A DNA stretch of 64,000 nucleotides, taken from assembly GCA_947489445.1 (NCBI GenBank), contig CANLDN010000002.1:131501-195500 (forward strand). The letters run 5' to 3'. Under the pieces are notes generated by a model. The model saw only the letters and a program-made list of their open reading frames with translations. It was not told the origin of the DNA and did no database searches. Each line of letters opens with the position of its first letter. Within the stretch, counting starts at the first letter, position 1. This DNA is from an uncultured Paracoccaceae bacterium (GTDB lineage Bacteria > Pseudomonadota > Alphaproteobacteria > Rhodobacterales > Rhodobacteraceae). Below, in pieces: positions 17,119 through 24,768 of this stretch. Both the position numbers and the translations under genes were made by a program.

Positions 17119-17142
17119 TTTAATAACGCGCAAAGGACAATA
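17113..17142 (+). promoter_or_regulatory. Probable ppaA promoter
   Basis: TTGACA (17113-17118), an 18-bp spacer and ACAATA (17137-17142) predict a start near 17149, upstream of the chosen ppaA ATG at 17197. A perfect TATAAT also occurs at 17044-17049 but without a good -35 box. Confidence 0.5.
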
Positions 17143-17196
17143 GCGTTATTGCTGTTGGTGCGCTACTTTGTACTTATTCAGCCAGAGGACGCGTGG

Positions 17197-17994
17197 ATGG
17201 CCGATCATCGGAACATAGACGCAAAGGTGCAATCAGACGCACCCAAGCAGCAGTCTGAACCGACTGCAATGCGCGCCGCTTCAGCGGTCGTGCGGGATAT
17301 CTCGCGCCGTCTTGATCCAATACTGATGAGCAGCTTGCGCACGGCAGCGCTGAGCGCTGAGAGGACTGCATGCAACGACGCGCTTGTCGCAGCGCTTGAT
17401 GCTGGCATTCGACGTGAAGATCTTGCTGATTTTTACATACCCGAGCTTGCAAGACAGCTCGGCGATGAATGGTGTTCCGATCAACTGGGCTTTGCCAATG
17501 TCACGATCGGCGTGTCCCGACTGCAATCAATGCTGCGCGAACTGGGTCCAGACTGGAGTGGTGACATAGCTGCAGACCCCGCCGCACCATCAATCATGCT
17601 GATTGTCCCGCAAGAGGTATACCACACGCTAGGCGCGATGGTCCTAAGCGGTCAGTTGCGACGCAAAGGGCTGTCAGTGCGGATGATGATCGGGGTGTCG
17701 TCCAGCGAAGTCGCCGATAAGATACAACACACACGATATGATGCGGTTTTCATATCAGCATCATGCAGTGAAACGCTTGAATCGCTGCGCCACATCGTTG
17801 ATATTGTGAAGAATTCGACAAACCAACCGTTGCCCATCGTGATTGGCGGACAAATTCTGGAAGTCGAGTCAGAAGAGAATGTGACGACACTTACAGGCGC
17901 GGACCATGCGGCAACAACAGCAGACAAGGCGCTAAGACTTTGCGGTCTCAAAAAAACGCCCGGCATCGGCGCGTCATCGACGCGCAGGATGTAA
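17197..17994 (+). CDS. ppaA: PpaA/AerR, cobalamin-binding regulator of PpsR
   Basis: A 265-residue soluble regulator with the family signature LGDEWCSDQLGFANVTIGV followed by SRLQ (about residues 88-110) and a cobalamin-binding-like C-terminal domain (IVPQEVYHTLGAM, IVIGGQILE). In Rhodobacter, AerR/PpaA binds cobalamin and counteracts CrtJ/PpsR; H143 probably corresponds to the cobalamin histidine (inference). The start is set at 17197 (AGAGGA 7 nt upstream). The longer in-frame start at 17098 would put the PpsR operator and promoter inside the coding region. It is followed directly by ppsR. Confidence 0.9.
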   Translation: MADHRNIDAKVQSDAPKQQSEPTAMRAASAVVRDISRRLDPILMSSLRTAALSAERTACNDALVAALDAGIRREDLADFYIPELARQLGDEWCSDQLGFANVTIGVSRLQSMLRELGPDWSGDIAADPAAPSIMLIVPQEVYHTLGAMVLSGQLRRKGLSVRMMIGVSSSEVADKIQHTRYDAVFISASCSETLESLRHIVDIVKNSTNQPLPIVIGGQILEVESEENVTTLTGADHAATTADKALRLCGLKKTPGIGASSTRRM

Positions 17995-18029
17995 GGCATG
18001 GTGACGGCAAAGAACCCGGTGCAGTTGCC

Positions 18030-19457
18030 ATGACATCGCGTGGTACAAAGTACTGGAACAGTGGTGCTATCCCATTGATCGCACCAGAGATACTTGGTGA
18101 TATCATTGCCGAGGTCGCCGACCTTGGCATTGTCATTTCAGACGCCGGTAACGTGCTGTCAGTTCTGGTGAACCCCGGCAATGAGGCTTTTCAAAAGCTG
18201 GAACACTGGGAAAACAAAGATATCCGCTCTGCCCTGACGATCGAAAGTGTACCTAAGTTTGAAAGTCGGCTATCCGATTTTCTGGATAACAAAGCCAAAA
18301 TACGACCGGTTGAACTCAACCATTCGGACGAGGCCGGGCGTTGGGAGTTCCCGGTGCGCTATAGCTTCCACCGTATTGGGCCCGACGGCGCCATTCTGAT
18401 GCTGGGTCGCGATCTGCGCCCTATTGCGGAGATGCAGCAACAGCTTGTGAAGGCGCAACTGGCGCTTGAGCGTGATTACGAAACGCAGCGCGAATACGAT
18501 ACACGGTTTCGCGTCCTCATGGATAGCACGTCAGAGGCTGTTGTCTTTGTCTCAGTTCAATCGGGAGCGGTCACAGAGGCAAATTCGGTTGCTGCGAAGA
18601 TGTTGGATCGGCCACGCGAAAGCCTGATTGGCACTCAATTTTCAAGTTGTTTCGAAGGCGGCAAACGCAGCAGTCTGATTGATAACCTTGCAACGCAGGC
18701 AATATCGGACAGCGGCGGCGCTGTAAAATCTGCGCTGCGCGGTCACAAGCATGCTGTCGAAATCATCCCCACACTGTTTCGGGCGGCCGGTGAACGTATT
18801 TTGCTTTGCCGGATCGCATCAACCGACGGGACTGCTGCTCAGGCTGATGATCTAGGTCGTAACGTGCGCGATTTATACCTGAATGGGCCCGAGGCGATTG
18901 TGTTTTCCACTGAAAGTGGTGAAATTCTGTCCGCCAATGACGCCTTTCTTGATCTGATCGACATGGCACATGACATCAACATGCGTGGACGTGGCTTGTC
19001 GGACTATCTGCAGCGCGGCAGCATCGACCTGAAGGTCATGACGGAAAATGCGGCACGGGCGGGTCGGATGCGACTATACGCGACCAAAATCGCAGCCGAA
19101 TATGGCAGTCCACGTGCGGTCGATGTTTCGGTGACACAACTGCAAGCCGGCCAAGAAATGATTTTCGCATTTGTTATGCGTGAAAGTAGTCGTGCGGATG
19201 CCAGCAAATCGTCCGTCAACCCAACAGATGACGAAAGCATGCGCTCTGTGATAGAGTTGGTGGGCAGTGCGACGCTCAAGGATATTGTGGCCGAGACGAC
19301 GGATGTTGTCGAAAAGATGTGCATCGAAACTGCTGTCAATTTGACGATGAATAACCGTGTAGCGGCGGCTGAAATGCTGGGCCTGTCGCGCCAGTCGCTT
19401 TATGTAAAATTACGTAAATTCAATATACTTAGCCGTGATGGTTCAGATGATGGCTAG
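18030..19457 (+). CDS. ppsR: PpsR/CrtJ, redox-responsive repressor of photosynthesis genes
   Basis: A 475-residue regulator with three PAS-like regions (about residues 20-130, 160-265 and 280-385) and a C-terminal Fis-type helix-turn-helix (NRVAAAEMLGLSRQSLYVKL, about 442-461). Cysteines are at 207, 260 and 431; C431, just before the HTH, matches the redox-active position of the family. It represses bch, crt and puf-type genes through TGT-N12-ACA sites, two of which lie upstream of bchF and ppaA here. The ribosome site before the ATG at 18030 is weak; an upstream in-frame ATG at 17940 lies inside ppaA. It closes the photosynthesis cluster on this side. Confidence 0.95.
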   Translation: MTSRGTKYWNSGAIPLIAPEILGDIIAEVADLGIVISDAGNVLSVLVNPGNEAFQKLEHWENKDIRSALTIESVPKFESRLSDFLDNKAKIRPVELNHSDEAGRWEFPVRYSFHRIGPDGAILMLGRDLRPIAEMQQQLVKAQLALERDYETQREYDTRFRVLMDSTSEAVVFVSVQSGAVTEANSVAAKMLDRPRESLIGTQFSSCFEGGKRSSLIDNLATQAISDSGGAVKSALRGHKHAVEIIPTLFRAAGERILLCRIASTDGTAAQADDLGRNVRDLYLNGPEAIVFSTESGEILSANDAFLDLIDMAHDINMRGRGLSDYLQRGSIDLKVMTENAARAGRMRLYATKIAAEYGSPRAVDVSVTQLQAGQEMIFAFVMRESSRADASKSSVNPTDDESMRSVIELVGSATLKDIVAETTDVVEKMCIETAVNLTMNNRVAAAEMLGLSRQSLYVKLRKFNILSRDGSDDG

Positions 19458-19504
19458 ATCGCCTGCGGTATAGTGGGACGATCATCAGATCGACGGATTT
19501 GGCG

Positions 19505-19963
19505 TCAATGTCCGCTATGCCCGTGACCTGCATCACGTGCCTCAACCTTGAAAACTACGTCGATGCTGCCTGCGGTTTCAAAAACCAACCTGACACTGAT
19601 CTCTTCATCCACCTCAAACGGGTCGCCGCCGAGGCCCATAAACATCACATGTCGTCCGCCGGGCTCGAAAATGACAGTCTGCCCCGCTGGAATGTCGATC
19701 GCATCCATTTGGACCATTGTTGCAATATCGTTTGTCATCTGGGTTTCATGCATCATCACGCGCGGAAAATCCGCCTCGACGCCAATCAGACGGTCGGGCG
19801 TATTGCCGGTGTTTGTGATTGTCATATAGCCCGCGCCAGACATCGCCGTTGCCGTGGTTTCCAGTGCTATCGGATGAGCAATCGTTAGATCACTTAAGGT
19901 GTAATCATGTGCCAAACCTGCGACTGGCAAGATGCAGGCTAGAATTGCGAAAAGCTGCTTCAT
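19505..19963 (-). CDS. Periplasmic copper chaperone PCu(A)C
   Basis: A 152-residue secreted protein with a signal peptide (to about LAHD). The copper motif is complete: H72-X10-M83-X21-H105-X-M107. The tail GHGHSGH is histidine rich and may add a second copper site. Such proteins deliver Cu(I) to the CuA or CuB centre of cytochrome oxidases, often with SCO proteins; a senC gene is present at 48.0-48.6 kb. It stands alone, convergent with ppsR. Confidence 0.9.
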   Translation of the reverse strand: MKQLFAILACILPVAGLAHDYTLSDLTIAHPIALETTATAMSGAGYMTITNTGNTPDRLIGVEADFPRVMMHETQMTNDIATMVQMDAIDIPAGQTVIFEPGGRHVMFMGLGGDPFEVDEEISVRLVFETAGSIDVVFKVEARDAGHGHSGH

Positions 19964-20047
19964 CTGAATGCCTTAAGTTTGCTTCATGCGTCACAGTGAC
20001 GGGTGGTGTGTCAACTTCATAGCGTCCGATTGCAGAGACTGACCACA

Positions 20048-20063
20048 AGATGTTGTAACATCT
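20048..20063. repeat. 16-bp palindrome upstream of the protein kinase gene
   Basis: AGATGTTGTAACATCT has 7-nt perfect arms around a 2-bp centre. It lies in the 253-bp divergent gap between the copper chaperone and kinase genes and looks like an operator for a dimeric regulator. The rest of that gap shows no clear motif. Confidence 0.4.
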
Positions 20064-20216
20064 AGCAAAAGCGGCACTTTCGTCCACTAACATCGCGCCT
20101 AAATACCCATAACTTTTCTCAACTCTGCCCCAAAGGCACCATATTTCCGGACCATCTACGTCACGTTAAGTTGTGTTTGGTAAAATGCTCATGTTGCGAG
20201 CGACTGATGGTGGAAA

Positions 20217-21641
20217 ATGACGGCTGTAGAGCGTGCAGAGTCGGAGGCGGCTCCCTCAGATAGAACAGAAGCGCTCCCTGACGGGACGTGTCTTCTTGGT
20301 GATCAGTACACGATCACCAGCCGTCTGAGCAACGGCGGCTTTGGCATTACCTATCTTGCAACCGATAATTATCTCGACCGTACAGTTGTAATAAAGGAAT
20401 GTTTTCCTGAGGTTTTTTGCCACAGGGAAGGCACAAGCGTTCTTGTTCGGTCACAGTCAAACAGCGACAAGTACCGGTCAATTGTTGATATGTTCATGCG
20501 CGAGGCGCGCAGCATCGCCAAGATGCGGCACCCCAATATTGTGGGCGTTCACCGCGTGTTCGAGGACAACGATACTGCTTATATGGCCCTTGACCTGATC
20601 GAAGGTCAGGACCTTCGCCAGTTCATGAAAGACGGGGAACAAACCCTTCCTGCAAGACAAATTCGTGAGATGCTGATTCGATTGCTTGACGCAATTGATA
20701 TGGTGCATAAGCAAGATCTGCTGCATCGCGATATTTCGCCCGACAACATCCTTCTGGATAAATGGGGTAATCCTGTTCTGATCGATTTTGGCGCGGCACG
20801 CGAAGAAGCAAGTCGCGAAAGCCGCGCGCTTTCTGCAATTTTGGTCGTCAAAGACGGTTATTCACCGCAGGAATTCTATTTCGCGGGTGGCAAGCAAAGT
20901 GCGTGCAGCGATCTTTATGCGCTCGCTGCAACGTTTTATCATCTGATATCGGGCGAAGCACCGCCGAATAGCCAAACGCGTATGGCCGAAGTGGCCGGTG
21001 GTGGTGCCGATCCGTGCGAACCATTGGCCGGACGATTTGACGAGTACGCCCCTGAATTCCTATCGGCGATCGATAAGGCCATGAGTGTTTTGCCCAAAGA
21101 GCGCCTACAGTCAGCGCGAGAATGGGCTGATATGATTGCACCCCGCAAAAACGGGGCGGCACCGTTGGTGTTGGCAACAACCAAACCACAACCGAGCAAA
21201 CTAGGTCAGAACCTGACAAAGCTGGTTTCCGAAACCAATGAGTTCGTTCGGAACTCAAAACCGCAAGAAAACAAAGAGCAAAAGGCCACGCCCCGCGCAG
21301 AAGTAAAACGGACATCGGTGCCGGACTGGGTGCACGAATTTAACGCGGAAACACCCGCAGTCGCCAATGAAAAACCAATCGTTGAGCCACCGGTCAAACG
21401 AAAATCGCGCGACACCGCGCCGCTTGAAGATCCAGAGATTGCGGTCGCTGATGTTGCGTCCGAGCCGTTGGTCCCGCAGCAAGACGTGGCTTCGCCTGTA
21501 AATTCAAAGTTCAAGCACTTTGGATCGAGGTTGTGGGCGCGCGTTGATAAGATCCGCGCGACCTGGATGGTCGCTGTGTTTGCCGTATCAGTTGTTCAGA
21601 CGGAAAACATTATCCGTATCGCGGAATCGCTGCTGTACTAA
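20217..21641 (+). CDS. Membrane-anchored Ser/Thr protein kinase
   Basis: A 474-residue Hanks-type kinase. The glycine loop is SNGGFGITYLA (residues 38-48), the ATP lysine K60 (VIKE), the helix-C glutamate near 96, the catalytic loop HRDISPDNILL (170-180) and the metal site IDFGAA (189-194). After the kinase domain comes a proline- and charge-rich linker (about 310-430), then one hydrophobic segment near the C-terminus (WMVAVFAVSVV), so the kinase faces the cytoplasm and is tail-anchored. Substrate unknown. It lies alone between ppsR/copper chaperone and a cell-wall gene group. Confidence 0.88.
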   Translation: MTAVERAESEAAPSDRTEALPDGTCLLGDQYTITSRLSNGGFGITYLATDNYLDRTVVIKECFPEVFCHREGTSVLVRSQSNSDKYRSIVDMFMREARSIAKMRHPNIVGVHRVFEDNDTAYMALDLIEGQDLRQFMKDGEQTLPARQIREMLIRLLDAIDMVHKQDLLHRDISPDNILLDKWGNPVLIDFGAAREEASRESRALSAILVVKDGYSPQEFYFAGGKQSACSDLYALAATFYHLISGEAPPNSQTRMAEVAGGGADPCEPLAGRFDEYAPEFLSAIDKAMSVLPKERLQSAREWADMIAPRKNGAAPLVLATTKPQPSKLGQNLTKLVSETNEFVRNSKPQENKEQKATPRAEVKRTSVPDWVHEFNAETPAVANEKPIVEPPVKRKSRDTAPLEDPEIAVADVASEPLVPQQDVASPVNSKFKHFGSRLWARVDKIRATWMVAVFAVSVVQTENIIRIAESLLY

Positions 21642-21688
21642 GGTCAAAATACCTATGACTGACCATGCAGGACCCGCAGGTTATGATC

Positions 21689-22270
21689 CTAGATGATCAA
21701 TACCTGCGTGCCCACTTTCGTATATTCATAAAGCTCCGCGATCTGCTCATTATATAGTCCGATACAGCCATTTGATGACCGCCGGCCGATCTTTCGCGTG
21801 TCGTGGGTGCCATGAATGCGGTAATACCGCCATGACAGATGAAGCGCATGCGTCCCCAGCGGATTATCAGGACCCGGACCTATGAAATCGGGCCATTCAG
21901 GATTGCGCAGCTTCATTGACGGTGTCGGTGCCCAGCTTGGCCCTTCGACTTTGCGGGTAATCTCTGTCCGGCCTGTGCGGGTCAAATCTTCGGTGAGTGG
22001 CACGCTTGTTGGGTATAGCTTGTAAAGCGATTCGTCCTCGGACCAGAAGTGCAGGGCACGCGATTGGATATCGACCAACACCGCGCCATTGCGCAGGTTG
22101 CTGAAATAGGGCTGCCAGTTCAATGACCGAAAGCTGGAAATGTTGCGTTGCACCCCTTGCGAGATATCACCTTCGATTTCGGTGCTATTCGCACTCTGCG
22201 CTGCGGCACCAGTACCAATCACCGCTGCTGTCGCTGCCAAAAAGCCACGACGCGAAAGGTTATGCGTCAT
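21689..22270 (-). CDS. L,D-transpeptidase (YkuD), Tat-exported
   Basis: A 193-residue periplasmic enzyme with a Tat signal (LSRRGFLAA). The YkuD active site is visible: RIHGTHD (H153, H156) and SSNGCIGLYN (C169). Such enzymes form 3-3 cross-links in peptidoglycan or attach proteins to it. The start at 22270 has GGAG about 9 nt upstream and places the Tat signal at the N-terminus; the longer in-frame start at 22555 would overlap the divergent CAP gene. Confidence 0.9.
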   Translation of the reverse strand: MTHNLSRRGFLAATAAVIGTGAAAQSANSTEIEGDISQGVQRNISSFRSLNWQPYFSNLRNGAVLVDIQSRALHFWSEDESLYKLYPTSVPLTEDLTRTGRTEITRKVEGPSWAPTPSMKLRNPEWPDFIGPGPDNPLGTHALHLSWRYYRIHGTHDTRKIGRRSSNGCIGLYNEQIAELYEYTKVGTQVLII

Positions 22271-22293
22271 CTCTGTCTCCGTTCCGGGGTTAG

Positions 22294-22354
22294 GACGTTT
22301 GTTAAGGATGCAATCTAAAGTGCCCTGCGTGTCACTGCAATTCAAACAAACGTC
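22294..22354. repeat. Spaced 10-bp inverted repeat in a divergent promoter region
   Basis: GACGTTTGTT (22294-22303) and AACAAACGTC (22345-22354) are perfect inverted arms 41 bp apart, in the gap between the divergent L,D-transpeptidase and CAP lipoprotein genes. They could be paired operators controlling both. Confidence 0.4.
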
Positions 22355-22439
22355 AGAAACGCAGCGTGATGGCCATGCGCGTTTGAACTGTGTCACCAAT
22401 GTCGCTAAGGAATGTGAACGCAAATGATCGAGTGAATGA

Positions 22440-22991
22440 ATGTATCGACGTGAAATGATTTTGGGGCTGGCGGCAATGGGTCTTGCGGCCTGTGAGCCAG
22501 CGACGACGCGGGCGATCGGCCCTGATGGTTTGCCGCTGCCGACTGTATATCGCATTCGTTCAGGTCAAGAGGCGGCGGTTCAGTTTCGCATGCTTGATAG
22601 CGTGAACGCGCTGCGTCAGCGGGCATCCCTTGCGCCCGTGGCGCTTGACGGTCGCCTGAACGCGGCTGCAGCGACCCATTCGCGTGATATGTCGGTCCAA
22701 AATCGCCCATGGCTGTTCGGCTCTGACGGCTCAAGCCCGCTGGATCGGGCGCGTCGGGTAGGGTTCCCTGGGCGGCTACTTGGTGAAAACATCTCAGAAT
22801 CGTATGAGGCAGAGCTGCAGACCCTTGCTGCCTGGATGGGCCAGGCGGACACACGTGCCGTGATCCTTGACCCTGATGCGCGCTTTATGGGCTTTGCCTG
22901 GTATCAGGAAGAAGCCGGCAAGTTATGGTGGACTTTGAACATGGGCAGCGACCCGGCGGTCACTCAGCCCATCCCAAGCGCCGCGTTCTAA
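22440..22991 (+). CDS. CAP/SCP-domain lipoprotein
   Basis: A 183-residue protein with a lipoprotein signal (lipobox LAAC, C18) and a CAP (SCP/YkwD) domain: NALRQRASLAPVALDGRLNAAA, ATHSRDM, LLGENIS and RFMGFAWY. Bacterial CAP proteins are envelope proteins of mostly unknown activity. The start at 22440 or 22455 both give a lipoprotein. Its stop overlaps that of the next L,D-transpeptidase by 3 nt in a tail-to-tail arrangement. Confidence 0.82.
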   Translation: MYRREMILGLAAMGLAACEPATTRAIGPDGLPLPTVYRIRSGQEAAVQFRMLDSVNALRQRASLAPVALDGRLNAAAATHSRDMSVQNRPWLFGSDGSSPLDRARRVGFPGRLLGENISESYEAELQTLAAWMGQADTRAVILDPDARFMGFAWYQEEAGKLWWTLNMGSDPAVTQPIPSAAF

Positions 22992-23476
22992 GTATAGATG
23001 AAAATCTTGGTTCCGTTCGGCACCATGGCGTAAATCTCATCCATTTCCGGGTTTTGCACCGCGATGCAGCCCCATGTCCAATCCGGCTGCCCCGCAAACC
23101 GCGTGGGTGTTCCGTGGATGAAAATATCGCCGCCGGGATCAAGCCCGCGCGACCGCGCATAAGCCACATCATTGGCGTTCGGATATGAAATACCAAGCGA
23201 CAGATGAAAGCTGCTGTTGGGGTTACGGCGATTGATCAGATAGGCGCCTTCTGGGGTACGTCCGTCACCCTCGTGCACCTTGTGTCCGGTCGGTGCGAAA
23301 CCAAGATCGAAGTTATAAGCGCGCAACAAACTGGAATTATGCAGCAATTGCATTTGCCGCTGGCCTTTAAATACCTGAATGCGGGTTACTTCTGGTCCGG
23401 TGTATTGGGGTGCCTTGGCCGTACATCCAGCAACGCCAAGTGCTGCACCCACCATCATTGATCGTCTTGAAATCAT
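22988..23476 (-). CDS. L,D-transpeptidase (YkuD) lipoprotein
   Basis: A 162-residue protein with a lipobox VAGC (C18) preceded by SRR, so it may be a Tat-exported lipoprotein. The YkuD motif is present: FIHGTP (H121) and DWTWGCIAVQN (C137). It differs from the transpeptidase at 21689 in length and in its export signal. It faces the CAP lipoprotein gene tail to tail. Confidence 0.9.
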   Translation of the reverse strand: MISRRSMMVGAALGVAGCTAKAPQYTGPEVTRIQVFKGQRQMQLLHNSSLLRAYNFDLGFAPTGHKVHEGDGRTPEGAYLINRRNPNSSFHLSLGISYPNANDVAYARSRGLDPGGDIFIHGTPTRFAGQPDWTWGCIAVQNPEMDEIYAMVPNGTKIFIYT

Positions 23477-23564
23477 TATCTCTGCCCATCGCTACGGTCT
23501 GCGCCGTTTATTGTCGGGTACACCAAAAATATGGTTAAAGGTAGGAAAACATATGACGTTCCGG

Positions 23565-24767
23565 TCATTTCCGTGTGAACTGTGCCACAACTTCAACGTG
23601 CGGTGACCAACGAAACTGGTCCACAACCTGCACCCACGGCATCGAAAACCCCACATCGACCAGCGTTCTGGCATCCCGTGCAAAAGTCACAGGATTGCAT
23701 GACACCATGGCGATTTTTTTGATATCCGACTGCGCCAATGTGGCGATTTGCGCCTCTGCCCCGGCGCGCGGCGGGTCGATAACAGCGGCGTCGTAGTGTC
23801 GTAATTCGTCCGCCTCCAGCGGTCTGCGGAAAAGATCGCGCGCCTCTGTCGTCACCTTGTGCAGTTGGTGCCCATCGCGCCAACCGCGGTCCAATGCAAC
23901 GAGCATTTCAGGCTCACCTTCGACGGCATGCACTTCGGCCCGCTTTGCCAACGGCAGTGTAAAGGTGCCGCAACCAGAAAACAGATCGATGATGCGTGAT
24001 GCTGACGCTGTAACCTCTTCCACGGCGGATAGCAGGGCCAATTCACCCGCTTTGGTTGCCTGCAGGAAGGCGCCAGGTGGCGGGACAACCTGCGCTCCAC
24101 CAAAGTCCTGTACAGGCGCGTTAATGGTTACAACAGGCTCATCGTTCCAAACTAACCTTGTTAGAGACTGGTTTTGGGCAAATGCCGCGAGTTCAATCCG
24201 CAATTGCGGGGTCAGCTCCTTGTCAGTTTCAACCAACACATCAGGACCCACCGGTGCCTCGGTAACTGTAAGGTCAATCTCACCTTTGCGGGAACAGGCC
24301 AAGACAGTCAGCTCCTCCAATGCAGGCAAGATATTGGTCAGCATCTGTGTGACCAACTGGCAATCCGGCACGGCGACAAGCGTGTCAGATCCTTTCGCGT
24401 GAAAACCAACCATGGCGCCCTTTTTTGTGCGCCGCCCCGAGAACTTTGCGCGTCTGCGGGACTGCGCGGGTGATGTTGCAATGTTGCGAAATGCCGGGTC
24501 CAACCCACGCGCATGCAATGCCTTCCGCACGATATCCAGTTTCCAGTCAGCAACAAACGCATCTGCGGCGTGCTGCATCGCGCAACCGCCACAGGATTTG
24601 AAGTGCCTGCATGGGGCCGCAACCCGGTCTGCGGACGGCGTCACAATGCGGACCGCGCCGTCCTGAGCGACCTCTACCTCTTCCCCTGGCAGGACGCGTG
24701 GCAAGAGGGACCGCCCATCAGACGCACGACCCATGCCAAGATGGGTCAGACTTTCAATTGTCAGCAT
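23565..24767 (-). CDS. RNA 5-methyluridine methyltransferase (RumA/TrmA family)
   Basis: A 400-residue class I SAM-dependent RNA methyltransferase. The cluster segment CRHFKSCGGC (C53, C59, C62) suggests a [4Fe-4S] as in RlmD. The SAM site is IDLFSGCGTFTLPL, with DPPRAGAEAQ and the catalytic cysteine in VSCNPVTFARD. The likely target is a uridine in 23S rRNA; exact specificity cannot be read from the sequence. It starts 1 nt after the upstream ABC gene and ends the minus-strand run that begins with hslO. Confidence 0.88.
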   Translation of the reverse strand: MLTIESLTHLGMGRASDGRSLLPRVLPGEEVEVAQDGAVRIVTPSADRVAAPCRHFKSCGGCAMQHAADAFVADWKLDIVRKALHARGLDPAFRNIATSPAQSRRRAKFSGRRTKKGAMVGFHAKGSDTLVAVPDCQLVTQMLTNILPALEELTVLACSRKGEIDLTVTEAPVGPDVLVETDKELTPQLRIELAAFAQNQSLTRLVWNDEPVVTINAPVQDFGGAQVVPPPGAFLQATKAGELALLSAVEEVTASASRIIDLFSGCGTFTLPLAKRAEVHAVEGEPEMLVALDRGWRDGHQLHKVTTEARDLFRRPLEADELRHYDAAVIDPPRAGAEAQIATLAQSDIKKIAMVSCNPVTFARDARTLVDVGFSMPWVQVVDQFRWSPHVEVVAQFTRK

Positions 24768-24768
24768 C

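Noticed and set aside
17098..17196. Longer N-terminus for PpaA starting at 17098
   Set aside because: It would place the PpsR operator and the -35/-10 boxes inside the coding region; ATG 17197 has a ribosome site and gives the family N-terminus.
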